The translations under genes were made by a program, and so were the position numbers. A stretch of DNA of 64,000 bases. It comes from Allofrancisella frigidaquae (GTDB lineage Bacteria; Pseudomonadota; Gammaproteobacteria; Francisellales; Francisellaceae). How positions within the stretch are numbered: position 1 is the first letter of the stretch; each line of letters begins with the position of its first letter. This document shows positions 26,240 to 36,242 of the stretch, in pieces. The DNA lies in NCBI RefSeq assembly GCF_012222825.1, contig NZ_CP038017.1:1488001-1552000 (forward strand). The letters are read 5' to 3'. Under the pieces are notes generated by a model. That model had not been told where the DNA came from and searched no databases. It saw only the letters and a program-made list of their open reading frames with translations.

Positions 26240-26830
26240 ATGAAAAACATACTAATAATATACTACAGCCAAGGTGGAAGTACAAAAAAAATGGCTCATA
26301 CGATAGCTCTTGGTGTTGAAGCTACTGGAGCTGAAGCAACGATTCGTACAGTACCAAACATTTCTGTCAATGTAGAAAAAACTGAACCCTCCATCCCAGA
26401 AAGTGGCGATCTATTTGCAACAAAAGAGGATCTTGCTAACTGTGATGGTTTAATTGTTGGCAGCCCAGCTTACTTTGGTAATATGGCCTCACCACTTAAA
26501 CACTTCCTAGAAAAACATAGTGATTTATGGTTTAAAGGTAACTTAATAGATAAACCTGTAGGCTTTTTTACAGCTGCTTCAGGGATGCACGCAGGACATG
26601 AAAGTACTCTACTATCAATGATGATCCCCTTTATGCATCATGGTTGTTTGATAGTCGGTATACCATACAGCGAGCAAGCTTTGGAACATACTCGTACAGG
26701 AGGAACCCCTTATGGTGCATCACATTTAAACACATTTTCAGCTAATAAAACACTATCTGATGACGAAATTAGGATATGTAAAACTCTAGGCAAAAGAGTA
26801 GCAACTATAGCCATTAGACTTTCAATTTAG
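26240..26830 (+). CDS. wrbA: WrbA-type NAD(P)H:quinone oxidoreductase
   Basis: A 196-residue flavodoxin-fold protein. The FMN phosphate loop is YYSQGGSTKKMAHTIA, followed by GSPAYFGNMASPLKHFLE and GGTPYGASHLN, the usual WrbA pattern. These enzymes reduce quinones by two electrons and limit oxidative stress. No SD sequence is clear. The gene faces away from yihY with 12 bp between start codons, so its promoter must lie inside the yihY coding region. Confidence 0.82.
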   Translation: MKNILIIYYSQGGSTKKMAHTIALGVEATGAEATIRTVPNISVNVEKTEPSIPESGDLFATKEDLANCDGLIVGSPAYFGNMASPLKHFLEKHSDLWFKGNLIDKPVGFFTAASGMHAGHESTLLSMMIPFMHHGCLIVGIPYSEQALEHTRTGGTPYGASHLNTFSANKTLSDDEIRICKTLGKRVATIAIRLSI

Positions 26831-26834
26831 TAGG

Positions 26835-26975
26835 CCTATTCAATGAGAAAAATTTGTAGTATAATTTTATTAACTATTATACCTGTGGTACTAGTTAATT
26901 TATGGAGCCTGTTCGATGAAAAAAATTTACAGTATAATTTTATTAACTATTATATCTGTGATTCTAGTTAGCTGC
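26835..26975 (+). repeat. 73-bp imperfect tandem duplication at the start of the SlyB-like gene
   Basis: The segment from 26835 (cctattcaatgagaaaaatt) recurs from 26908 (cctgttcgatgaaaaaaatt). Both units contain an ATG and the code for a lipoprotein-like leader: MRKICSIILLTIIPVVLVN in the first, MKKIYSIILLTIISVILVSC in the second. The first copy lacks the lipobox cysteine and runs into a different frame, ending after 43 residues. Confidence 0.85.
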
Positions 26976-27386
26976 ACTAGCTCCGGACCAACCTACTCAG
27001 CTAATTCAGTAGGACAAGTTTCTCAAGTAGAACAAGGTAAGATTATTGATATCCAAAAAGTTAATATTAAAGGCCAAGACAATATTGGTACACAAGTAGG
27101 CGGGTTTGCTGGCGGTCTTGGAGGCGCGCTTGCTGGCGGTGGCAGCACACTTGGACGCATAGCAGGCTCTATAGGTGGCGCCATAGTTGGAGGCATCGCT
27201 GGAGGTGTAACTGAAAAAGCTTTAACGTCTTCTGGAGCTTACCAATTTACCATACAGCTTAAAGATGGTAGTACAATTGCAGTCTTACAAGAAGATGATA
27301 AAAATCTTCATGTAGGCGATCAAGTAACAATCTTATTTGCTGGAAATAATACTAGGATAATACCTATAGAATCACCTAAACAATAA
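26916..27386 (+). CDS. SlyB-like glycine-zipper outer-membrane lipoprotein
   Basis: A lipoprotein signal peptide (MKKIYSIILLTIISVILVSC, acylated Cys20) precedes a mature part with the glycine-zipper 2TM pattern GGFAGGLGGALAGG and GSIGGAIVGGIAGGV. The C-terminal part (LKDGSTIAVLQEDDKNLHVG) is the usual soluble end of the SlyB/Pcp family. The 156 residues fit. It probably stabilises the outer membrane. A duplicated leader sits just upstream. The next gene starts 15 bp later. Confidence 0.85.
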   Translation: MKKIYSIILLTIISVILVSCTSSGPTYSANSVGQVSQVEQGKIIDIQKVNIKGQDNIGTQVGGFAGGLGGALAGGGSTLGRIAGSIGGAIVGGIAGGVTEKALTSSGAYQFTIQLKDGSTIAVLQEDDKNLHVGDQVTILFAGNNTRIIPIESPKQ

Positions 27387-27401
27387 ATATGGAGCATTTT
27401 G

Positions 27402-28625
27402 ATGTTAAAGGAAAAAGTAAAAACCTTAGGGTTAAGTATTTGGTTTATTTGTGCTTTTTTCTATGCTCTAGAATATTTCATAAGATCCTCTAGCGGAGCA
27501 TTATATCACTCTTTTTCTATCTCCCCGTACAATATGTCTGCTCAAGATATTTCTTTATCTAGCTCTGCCTTTTATCTAACATATGTAATTGCTCAACTAC
27601 CTGCAGGATTATTAGTAGATAAATTTGGTATAAAAAGAGTCATGATTGTAAGCACACTAATTTTTAGCGTTTCAATATTTATTGCCACCGTAGCAACTTC
27701 TCTTAATGGTATTATTATATATCGTAGCCTTGCTGGATTAGGAGGAGGATTTGCATTTTTATGTGCTTTTAAAAGTATATCCCTTTGGTTGCCTCCGCGA
27801 CTATTTCCTTTATTTACTGGGCTTACTCAATTTTTTTTATATTTTGGCGCAATGTTATCGGCAGCCCCTCTTGTGGTATTATCAAAATATTTTAATATTT
27901 CAATGATTATGAGCGGGGTCTTTTTAGTTTCAATCATTACTTTCTTACTAAGTATTTTCATAATTAAGACCCACCCAGAATTTTCTAAAAATATACTTTT
28001 TAAGAGGCAACAAACTAAATCTTTAACCAGTTTAATGGAAGTTTTACAAAATAAACAAATTTGGCTCAACGGTATATACTGCTTCACTATTTATGGAACT
28101 ACTGTACTATTTGCTGATTTATGGGGAATAAAATATTTAAAATTGTTAGGTTTTTCTCAATACAATGCTGGGATTTGCACATCCTTAATTTTTATAGGTG
28201 TCGCTATATTTAGTCCCATCTGGGGTATGATCGCTACGTTATTAGATGGAGAACGAAAGCCTCTTATAATAGCTCCTTTTTTAGGAATATTTGTAGTTAT
28301 ATTACTACTGTACATAAATACTAACGTATATATAGTTTTCATATTATGTTTATTATTTGGTGGTGTTCAAGCAGTTCACGTACTTAACTTTTCAGCATTA
28401 AGAAATACAGTTACGCTAACACGCATTGCCACAGCTTTAGCTTTAGTAAATTTATTTTTACCTCTTAGCGGCGGAGTCCTACAGCCACTAACAGGAGAGA
28501 TTATTAACTATATAAGCCAATCACATCATGAACTTTTTGCATTTAAAGTAACTATGCTAGCTATCCCTATATTAATGTTTTTTTCTTTTATAATAGGTTT
28601 TTTTATAAAAGACTCTAGAAGCTAA
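27402..28625 (+). CDS. MFS transporter, unknown substrate
   Basis: A 407-residue carrier with about twelve hydrophobic spans. MFS signatures are GLLVDKFGIKRVMIVSTLIF (motif A) and YRSLAGLGGGFAFLCAFKSI. The ATG at 27402 is preferred because GGAG (27391-27394) is properly spaced; a TTG one codon earlier is less likely. It resembles the large Francisella MFS family of phagosomal transporters (Pht-like), but the substrate cannot be inferred. It may be co-transcribed with the SlyB-like gene. Confidence 0.8.
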   Translation: MLKEKVKTLGLSIWFICAFFYALEYFIRSSSGALYHSFSISPYNMSAQDISLSSSAFYLTYVIAQLPAGLLVDKFGIKRVMIVSTLIFSVSIFIATVATSLNGIIIYRSLAGLGGGFAFLCAFKSISLWLPPRLFPLFTGLTQFFLYFGAMLSAAPLVVLSKYFNISMIMSGVFLVSIITFLLSIFIIKTHPEFSKNILFKRQQTKSLTSLMEVLQNKQIWLNGIYCFTIYGTTVLFADLWGIKYLKLLGFSQYNAGICTSLIFIGVAIFSPIWGMIATLLDGERKPLIIAPFLGIFVVILLLYINTNVYIVFILCLLFGGVQAVHVLNFSALRNTVTLTRIATALALVNLFLPLSGGVLQPLTGEIINYISQSHHELFAFKVTMLAIPILMFFSFIIGFFIKDSRS

Positions 28626-28697
28626 CAATAGTGCTTTACTCAGTTAATTATTTAATTTATTATTTTTATTTAAACAAATATTTTCTAAAGTTATATA

Positions 28698-29594
28698 ATG
28701 AAAAAGCTATCATATCTTTTACTGCTATTTATTGGATTTTGTAGTTTAACCTTTGCTGAAAAAATTAATGTCGTAGCTGCAGAAAACCAATATGGCAGTG
28801 TTGCTAGTCTGATTGGTGGAGATAATGTTGATGTTGCAAATATTATCAGTAACGCTGATGGGGACCCTCATACTTTTATATCATCAGTAAAAAACGCCAA
28901 ACTACTGGCTGATGCTGATGTAATTATTTACAATGGAGCAGATTATGATTCATGGGTGGACTCTATTTTAAAAAGCAATAAAAATGCAAGAGTAATTAAA
29001 GTAGAAGATTTAAGTGATTTTGAAAAAACTTCAAATTTAGGCATTAATCCCCATCTATGGTATGACCCAAAAACTTTTCCTGCTTTAGCAGAAAAATTAG
29101 AACTTATTTTTTCTGAAATGGATGAAGAAAATAGTAGTTTATACAGTAAAAATTATCAAGCCTTTAACCAAAAATATAAAAAGGTGTTTGAGCTTGTAAC
29201 CGAAATTAATAAAAAATATAAAGGTACCCCTGTTACTGCAACAGAGCCTCTGTTTGGTTATATGGCTACAGCTCTTGGCTTAGATATGAAAGGTTTAGAT
29301 TTCCAATGGGTTATCATGAATGATTCAGAACCCAGTCCAAAAATGGTAATAGATTACCAAAGGCTTTTTGCTGATAGAGAAGTCAAAGTATTATTTTACA
29401 ACAAACAAGTTACAGACAACACTACCAAAAATATATTAAGTGTTGCTGGTAAAAACGATATTCCTGTAGTTGGAGTTACAGAAACCATGCCTGCAGATAA
29501 AAATGTTATAAGCTGGATGATTGAAACTTTAAATACTACAGCAAAAGCATTAAAGCAAGCTAAAGAAAATAGTAAGACAGCTCAAAATGATTAA
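28698..29594 (+). CDS. Metal ABC transporter substrate-binding protein (ZnuA/TroA family)
   Basis: A signal peptide (MKKLSYLLLLFIGFCSLTFA) leads a periplasmic cluster A-I metal-binding protein. Likely metal ligands are His in ADGDPHTFI, His in GINPHLWYDP and an acidic residue in TATEPLFGYM. The 298 residues are normal. Zinc is the usual cargo when the family sits with this type of ATPase and permease, but manganese cannot be excluded. It overlaps the ATPase gene by 8 bp, so translation is coupled. Confidence 0.88.
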   Translation: MKKLSYLLLLFIGFCSLTFAEKINVVAAENQYGSVASLIGGDNVDVANIISNADGDPHTFISSVKNAKLLADADVIIYNGADYDSWVDSILKSNKNARVIKVEDLSDFEKTSNLGINPHLWYDPKTFPALAEKLELIFSEMDEENSSLYSKNYQAFNQKYKKVFELVTEINKKYKGTPVTATEPLFGYMATALGLDMKGLDFQWVIMNDSEPSPKMVIDYQRLFADREVKVLFYNKQVTDNTTKNILSVAGKNDIPVVGVTETMPADKNVISWMIETLNTTAKALKQAKENSKTAQND

Positions 29595-30267
29595 ATGCTC
29601 AAATCTGATTATCGGCTATAAGAATGTTCCCTTAAGCCAACCTCTTAATTTAAATGTCCCAACTAATGCATGGGTAGGAATAGTCGGAAAAAATGGTATA
29701 GGCAAGTCAACATTTTTCAAAACTATCCTCAAAAAAATACCTGCTATTTCTGGAGAAATCACCATAAATGATGGAAAAATAGATATAAACTCTATTAGCT
29801 ATATCCCACAAGAACGTGAAATTAATTATGAGGAAAAAACTTCTGGTTTGACACTAATAAAATACAGTTTTAAACCAAAATCCTGGGGCTTGCCTTTCTT
29901 TAGTAGAGAGTTTAAAAAGAAACTAAATTATCTTATAGAACTAACTGAAACTAAAGAATATATCAAAAAACCTTTCAAAGACCTATCTGGTGGTCAAAAA
30001 AGACGTATATTTTTGATTCAAGCTCTAATAAACGAACCGAAAATACTTTTGCTTGATGAGCCACTATCAGATTTAGATCCTAATGCAAAACAAAAATTTA
30101 TTGCAAGCCTAAAAGAAATACATAAAAAAGAGAATATTACTTTGTTAATAATATCTCATGACATGAAAGAAATAAGTTCCCAGCTAGATGCTTTTATCCA
30201 TTTTAAAGACGGTGCTTGCCACTACTGTGATGAATTGCCTTGCTTACAGGAGGATATCTGTGTTTAA
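29587..30267 (+). CDS. Metal ABC transporter ATP-binding protein
   Basis: ABC ATPase with Walker A GKNGIGKSTFF, the signature LSGGQKRRIF and Walker B ILLLDEPLSDLDP. It energises the importer made with the binding protein upstream and the permease downstream. The C-terminus has a short cysteine/histidine cluster (HFKDGACHYCDELPC) that may sense or bind metal. The 226-residue length is normal. It overlaps both neighbours by 8 bp. Confidence 0.9.
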   Translation: MIKCSNLIIGYKNVPLSQPLNLNVPTNAWVGIVGKNGIGKSTFFKTILKKIPAISGEITINDGKIDINSISYIPQEREINYEEKTSGLTLIKYSFKPKSWGLPFFSREFKKKLNYLIELTETKEYIKKPFKDLSGGQKRRIFLIQALINEPKILLLDEPLSDLDPNAKQKFIASLKEIHKKENITLLIISHDMKEISSQLDAFIHFKDGACHYCDELPCLQEDICV

Positions 30268-31051
30268 CTATACCTTTATGCAAAATGCTTTTATTGCTGG
30301 AAGTATTATTGCGGTTATGTGTGGAGCCATAAGCTTTTTCGTGATAATTCGTAGATTATCATTTGCATCTCATGCTTTAGGACATATTAGCCTTACTGGA
30401 GCTGCTGGAGCTGTATTAATAAATCTCTCGCCCATGACTGGTCAATTAGTTATCAACCTAATAGCTGGTATACTCATGGGAGCTTTTGGTGATAAAATCA
30501 AAAAAAACGATATTGCTATAGGAATCGTTTTAACATTCTTCTTAGGCTTGGGTACTTATTTCCTTTTTTTATACCAAACAGGTTATTCTGGTTCAGTAAT
30601 GACTATACTTGTTGGAAATATCCTAGCAGTATCTATTGAACAAATATATGTGCTAATAGGATTAGCAATATTTACAATTATTCTACTAGCAATTATTGCT
30701 AGACCTCTTTTTATATCTTCTCTAGATCCTGTATTTGCAGAAGCAAAACAAATACCAAATAAACTACTTTCTGTAGCACTTTTTATAGCTATAGCTATTA
30801 CTGTGTCTATGGCTTGTCAGGTAGTTGGGATATTACTAATTTTTTCTTTATTAATTGGACCAGGGGCTATCGCAACACAATGGGTTGATGGCTTTTATAA
30901 ACCAATCTTTTTAAGCACTATAATTTCTTTACTAACAGTTTGGGTCGGTATAGCTACAGCATACTATATAGATATACCGATTAGCTTTCTTATAACAACT
31001 ATCATATGTGGTTTATATCTTATAAGTATTCTAAAAAGTAGGTTTTTTTAA
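30260..31051 (+). CDS. Metal ABC transporter permease (ZnuB family)
   Basis: A polytopic membrane protein with eight or so hydrophobic spans, including the family stretch RRLSFASHALGHISLTGAAG and IGPGAIATQW-like LIGPGAIATQWVDGF. The GTG at 30260 (VFNYTFMQNAFIAG...) is chosen because AGGAGG lies 7 bases before it; an ATG at 30188 would read into the ATPase gene. The resulting 263 residues are typical. The gene overlaps the ATPase by 8 bp and closes the binding protein-ATPase-permease operon. Confidence 0.88.
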   Translation: MFNYTFMQNAFIAGSIIAVMCGAISFFVIIRRLSFASHALGHISLTGAAGAVLINLSPMTGQLVINLIAGILMGAFGDKIKKNDIAIGIVLTFFLGLGTYFLFLYQTGYSGSVMTILVGNILAVSIEQIYVLIGLAIFTIILLAIIARPLFISSLDPVFAEAKQIPNKLLSVALFIAIAITVSMACQVVGILLIFSLLIGPGAIATQWVDGFYKPIFLSTIISLLTVWVGIATAYYIDIPISFLITTIICGLYLISILKSRFF

Positions 31052-31462
31052 CAATATAAACTCTTTTGTTTAGCTCCCTGCAAAAGTCAAAGAATTATTT
31101 TTTATAAATAAAATAGTTTTCGCTGCTTACTGCGTAAGCTAAAGCGACATACTTTTTTCATGGCAAAAAAAGTATGCAAAACTGCCTAGCACTACGCTAA
31201 CGTACTCACAAACAAATGGAAAATAAAAAACTCACCAATTTAAAAAACTGGCTCAAACAGTTTTATTTTCTAATCATTTGTTTTTGTAACTACTAACCGC
31301 TAATGCGCGAGACTTACTATCTTTTATCTATTAGTTATATAATATAGATTTGCAAATTTTTAATAGTACCACTGTAAATTTCTTGGAGTTTATTTACTCA
31401 TACTTTGTTATCAAAGTGCCGTCATATATGGTTTTGAAGACTCTCTCATGATCAACTAATTA
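31052..31462. other. 411-bp intergenic region with inverted repeats
   Basis: No gene is seen. It has an 11-bp stem, catactttttt (31148-31158) / aaaaaagtatg (31166-31176), and a longer imperfect inverted repeat with arms 31208-31228 (acaaacaaatggaaaataaa) and 31261-31287. The layout, between the ends of two convergent transcription units, suits a bidirectional terminator or a dispersed repeat (MITE/REP-like). I cannot tell which without other copies. Confidence 0.55.
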
Positions 31463-32524
31463 CTAAAAAGTAACTATAGTCTTAGCAAATTTCCGCTGTA
31501 GCCATGGAGTCTTAGACAATATAAGAAGGATTAACCTAAGTAGCCATGCGTTACCTTGGCTTTGCGACATAATAAACTTTCTACCACGCTCCGTCATATT
31601 TATTATCTCTTTGCCTTTTGCATGTTGCTTATCATTATAAGCTGCTAAATTGCCTGTTACAATAGCTTTGGCTGCAGCAAATGCATCCGCTATACCTAGA
31701 TTCATACCCCTACCACCAACAGGAGAATGAGTATGTGCTGCATCACCACAGAGGATAATATGTCCTTTGAAATATTGCTTAGCTTGCTTAATAGATATTT
31801 TAAAGCTACCTTGACGATAAACGTTATCAACTTCTAGGTTATACGGTAATTTTTTTAAATCTATCTCATGGTTGGAAACAATTCTATATCTCTTATCAGC
31901 CATTCTCATCATAAAAAACAAGCCTGCTTTAGTATTTGAAACTGTAGCTGCGTCAATATTTTCTGACTTGGCATAAAAATCTGCTATATACCATGTATCA
32001 GGCAATACATAACCTTGTTGCTCAATCCCTGCTAATTCTCTAACTTTGCTATGAGCTCCATCTGTACCAACCACATAATCAAAAGTTTCATCTTTAGCAT
32101 TTAAAAACTCTGCTGTAACTGTGGCATCATCATTTTGATGCAAGCTTTTTAGCTCAACACCATATTCAACTTCTCTACCAAGTTCTTTTAATCTCTGCTC
32201 TATAATTGCTTCTGTTCTATCTTGAGGCAATGAGATCATAAGCTCATCATCAGCCAAATATTTTTTTAGATCTATACTTACTAGAAGTTTATCATAACGA
32301 AAAATATTTACGTGTGGTATGTGTACACCTTCCGCTAGTATATTTTGTTTAATATCTCCTAAATGTTCATATCTCTTTAAAGTAGCTGGCTGGATGCCTA
32401 TAGCTCTAGATAAATTAGAAGCATTTTTTCTTTTTTCAACGATTCGAATATCGATACCTCTATAAGCTAATTCTACAGCTAAAGTAAGACCTGTAGGGCC
32501 AGCACCAACTATTAGAACTTTCAT
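31463..32524 (-). CDS. FAD-dependent monooxygenase (PheA/TetX-type)
   Basis: A 353-residue flavoprotein of the FAD_binding_3 family. Motifs are the dinucleotide loop VGAGPTGLTLAVELAYRG, the DG motif GTDGAHSKVRELAG and the GD motif LCGDAAHTHSPVGGRGMNLG. Such enzymes hydroxylate aromatic or polyketide-like substrates, and TetX-type members inactivate tetracyclines, but no substrate can be assigned. It stands alone on the minus strand, before hpt. Confidence 0.82.
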   Translation of the reverse strand: MKVLIVGAGPTGLTLAVELAYRGIDIRIVEKRKNASNLSRAIGIQPATLKRYEHLGDIKQNILAEGVHIPHVNIFRYDKLLVSIDLKKYLADDELMISLPQDRTEAIIEQRLKELGREVEYGVELKSLHQNDDATVTAEFLNAKDETFDYVVGTDGAHSKVRELAGIEQQGYVLPDTWYIADFYAKSENIDAATVSNTKAGLFFMMRMADKRYRIVSNHEIDLKKLPYNLEVDNVYRQGSFKISIKQAKQYFKGHIILCGDAAHTHSPVGGRGMNLGIADAFAAAKAIVTGNLAAYNDKQHAKGKEIINMTERGRKFIMSQSQGNAWLLRLILLILSKTPWLQRKFAKTIVTF

Positions 32525-32680
32525 ATATCTACCTACGATACATTAAATATAGTTATATTATAAACATTAAAGGTGATATTTACTAAATCTTTGGAACGAT
32601 TATTTGTACGTAATGAAATTTTTGCAAGCTCTTGTTTTTTACACTTATGTTTAGAATTCGGTGAACTTTAGAAAGATGTA

Positions 32681-33214
32681 CTACTTTATCAAACCTATAT
32701 ATGGCAACTCTCTAAATCTTTCATCATAATCTAAACCATAACCGACTATAAATTTATCTTCTATTTCAAAACAAACATAGTCTAAAACCACCTCTCTTTC
32801 TAATCTTGCCGGCTTAAATAATAAAGTTGCAAATTTTAGACTTTTAGGTTGGAAATTTTTAACCCCTTCTAGCAATCTATGGTAAGTATGTCCAGTATCA
32901 ACAATATCTTCAACTATTATTATATTCTTATCTTTAATATGCTCTTCTTTCAAAGCTTCTACTGTTGAATTTACCTTACCTGAGCTTTTAGTACCAGAAC
33001 CATATGATGAAGCTGTTACAAATTGGGTTCTTAAGTCTACACGTAATTTTCTAACAAGGTCTGCAAAAAACATAAATGAGCCTTTAAGCACACATATTAA
33101 AGTAAGTTCTTGCCCCTCATAATCTTTATTTATTTTTTGAGCAAGCTTTGTTACTTCTTTTTCTATTTCTTCACTAGTTATGTACACATCTGTATCATAC
33201 GCAGAATAACTCAT
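32681..33214 (-). CDS. hpt: Hypoxanthine phosphoribosyltransferase
   Basis: Purine salvage enzyme that makes IMP (and GMP) from the base and PRPP. The PRPP loop is [20 protein letters not shown]. The N-terminal [19 protein letters not shown] and the later [18 protein letters not shown] are typical. The 177 residues are normal. It follows purA by 12 bp, so salvage and de novo adenylate synthesis are co-transcribed. Confidence 0.93.
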   Translation of the reverse strand: MSYSAYDTDVYITSEEIEKEVTKLAQKINKDYEGQELTLICVLKGSFMFFADLVRKLRVDLRTQFVTASSYGSGTKSSGKVNSTVEALKEEHIKDKNIIIVEDIVDTGHTYHRLLEGVKNFQPKSLKFATLLFKPARLEREVVLDYVCFEIEDKFIVGYGLDYDERFRELPYIGLIK

Positions 33215-33226
33215 TACACTTAACCT

Positions 33227-34507
<1,281 letters not shown>

Positions 34508-34548
34508 TTATTTGAATTTTTTGAGATTTAAAATTTAGATGTCTAATA

Positions 34549-34564
34549 TACTAATATATTAGTA
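34549..34564. promoter_or_regulatory. 16-bp perfect palindrome between purA and purH
   Basis: tactaatatattagta is a perfect palindrome in the divergent promoter region of two purine genes, 42 bp from the purA start. It is a plausible operator, though AT-rich palindromes also occur by chance. It does not look like the E. coli PurR box. Confidence 0.4.
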
Positions 34565-34621
34565 CTAATTTTGCTAGTGCAATCTTTATTAAGGCAAACT
34601 AACTATAGTTTTTTTCTTTCC

Positions 34622-34649
34622 AAAATTGTTATAATAAAATTGTTATAAT
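34622..34649 (+). promoter_or_regulatory. Tandem 14-bp repeat with two -10 boxes before purH
   Basis: aaaattgttataat occurs twice in direct succession (34622-34635 and 34636-34649). Each unit ends in a perfect TATAAT, so purH may have two closely spaced starts. The region lies 46 bp before the purH ATG at 34695. Confidence 0.5.
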
Positions 34650-34694
34650 GAGTACCGAAGGTTTATAAATATTCTAAATTCACAAGGAATAAAA

Positions 34695-36242
34695 ATGGAA
34701 AAGATCAAAAGGGTTTTAATATCTGTCTCGGATAAAACTGGTATAGTAGATTTTGCAAATCAATTAGCTAAATATGGTATTGAGATTTTATCGACAGGTG
34801 GAACTTCTAAAACTCTAAAAGATGCTGGACTAAAAATTAAAGATGTCTCAGAACATACTGTTTTTCCTGAGATTATGAATGGTCGAGTTAAAACCTTGCA
34901 CCCTCTAATTCATGGTGGTATTTTGGCTGATAGAGATAACCTTGAGCATATCAAAGCTATGCAAGAAAATAATATTAGTGAAATAGATATGGTTGTAGTT
35001 AATTTATATCCTTTTGTTAACACTGTAGCTTCAGGTGCTGATTTTGAAACCTGTATAGAAAATATAGATATTGGTGGACCTTCTATGGTTCGTTCATGTG
35101 CAAAAAACCACAAGCATACTACTATCGTCACTAATCCGAATCAATACCAAACCATAATAAAAGAAATGGCAGAAAATAAGGGTTCTACTACTTTAGAAAC
35201 TCGTAGAAAACTAGCTTTAGAAGCTTTTTCACATACGGCAGAGTATGATAGTCATATAGCCAACTGGTTTTCCAAAGAGTTAAAAGAAGAATATCCTGAA
35301 AAACTTTTTTCTGTAGGCACTCTGAAACAAGTACTTAGGTACGGCGAAAACCCACACCAAAAAGCTGCTGTATACGCTACAAACTCTAACACAGTAAGTA
35401 TAACAAACGCCAAACAACTACAAGGAAAAGAATTATCTTATAATAATATCAACGATGCAGATGGTGCATTTGAAATGGTATGCGAGTTTACAGAACCATC
35501 TTGTGCGATTATTAAACATGCTAATCCATGCGGTGTAGCGTCAGGTGAAAGTGCTTATAAAGCGTGGCAAAAAGCTTTATCGTGCGATCCTATTTCAGCG
35601 TTTGGTGGTATAGTTGCATTTAACTGCGAAGTTGATGAAGAGTTTGCAAATTCATTAGGAAAAATATTCCTAGAGGTAATAATAGCTCCTAGCTACACAC
35701 CTAAAGCTCTAGAAATATTAGCAAGTAAAAAAAATCTAAGAGTTTTAGAAACAGGTCAAAATTTTGATACTAAATCATCACGTATGATTAGTAAAAATAT
35801 TCACGGAGGTTTACTATCTCAATCCTATGATAACGGTAGCATTACGATACAAGACTGTAAGGTAGTTACAAACAGAGTTCCTAGCGAGCAAGAATGGGCG
35901 GATTTGATGTTTGCTTGGAAAGCAGTCAAATATGTTAAATCAAATGCTATCGTTTATGCTAGAGATACTCAAACTGTAGGAATTGGAGCTGGACAAATGA
36001 GTCGTGTTGATTCTGCAAGGATTGGGGCTGAAAAAGCTCAAGTACATGCTGGATCTACAAACTCTGTAGTTGCTTCTGATGCTTTTTTTCCTTTCGCTGA
36101 TGGTTTAGAAGAGTGTATCAGAGCAGGAGCAAAAGCTGTGATTCAACCAGGTGGCTCAAAAAATGATCAAGAAGTAATCGACGCTGCAAACAAAGCTGGT
36201 ATAGCAATGATCTTTACAAATATGAGACATTTTAGGCATTAA
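34695..36242 (+). CDS. purH: Bifunctional AICAR formyltransferase / IMP cyclohydrolase
   Basis: Catalyses the last two steps of IMP synthesis. The N-terminal cyclohydrolase (MGS-like) domain has LISVSDKTGIVDFANQL and GGTSKTLKDAG. The C-terminal transformylase domain has LRYGENPHQKAAVYA, IIKHANPCGVASG and the end [20 protein letters not shown]. The 515 residues are normal. Its stop overlaps the convergent LRR gene stop (36239-36242). A second, decayed copy of its last 188 bp lies at 40459-40646. Confidence 0.97.
   Translation: MEKIKRVLISVSDKTGIVDFANQLAKYGIEILSTGGTSKTLKDAGLKIKDVSEHTVFPEIMNGRVKTLHPLIHGGILADRDNLEHIKAMQENNISEIDMVVVNLYPFVNTVASGADFETCIENIDIGGPSMVRSCAKNHKHTTIVTNPNQYQTIIKEMAENKGSTTLETRRKLALEAFSHTAEYDSHIANWFSKELKEEYPEKLFSVGTLKQVLRYGENPHQKAAVYATNSNTVSITNAKQLQGKELSYNNINDADGAFEMVCEFTEPSCAIIKHANPCGVASGESAYKAWQKALSCDPISAFGGIVAFNCEVDEEFANSLGKIFLEVIIAPSYTPKALEILASKKNLRVLETGQNFDTKSSRMISKNIHGGLLSQSYDNGSITIQDCKVVTNRVPSEQEWADLMFAWKAVKYVKSNAIVYARDTQTVGIGAGQMSRVDSARIGAEKAQVHAGSTNSVVASDAFFPFADGLEECIRAGAKAVIQPGGSKNDQEVIDAANKAGIAMIFTNMRHFRH
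36055..36242 (+). repeat. Direct repeat, proximal copy (3' end of purH)
   Basis: The last 188 bp of purH recur at 40459-40646 with about 12 substitutions and two single-base indels (about 93% identity). The proximal copy is in frame and functional. The two copies bracket both LRR genes in direct orientation, as attachment-site-like repeats do when an element integrates into a gene end. Confidence 0.85.
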
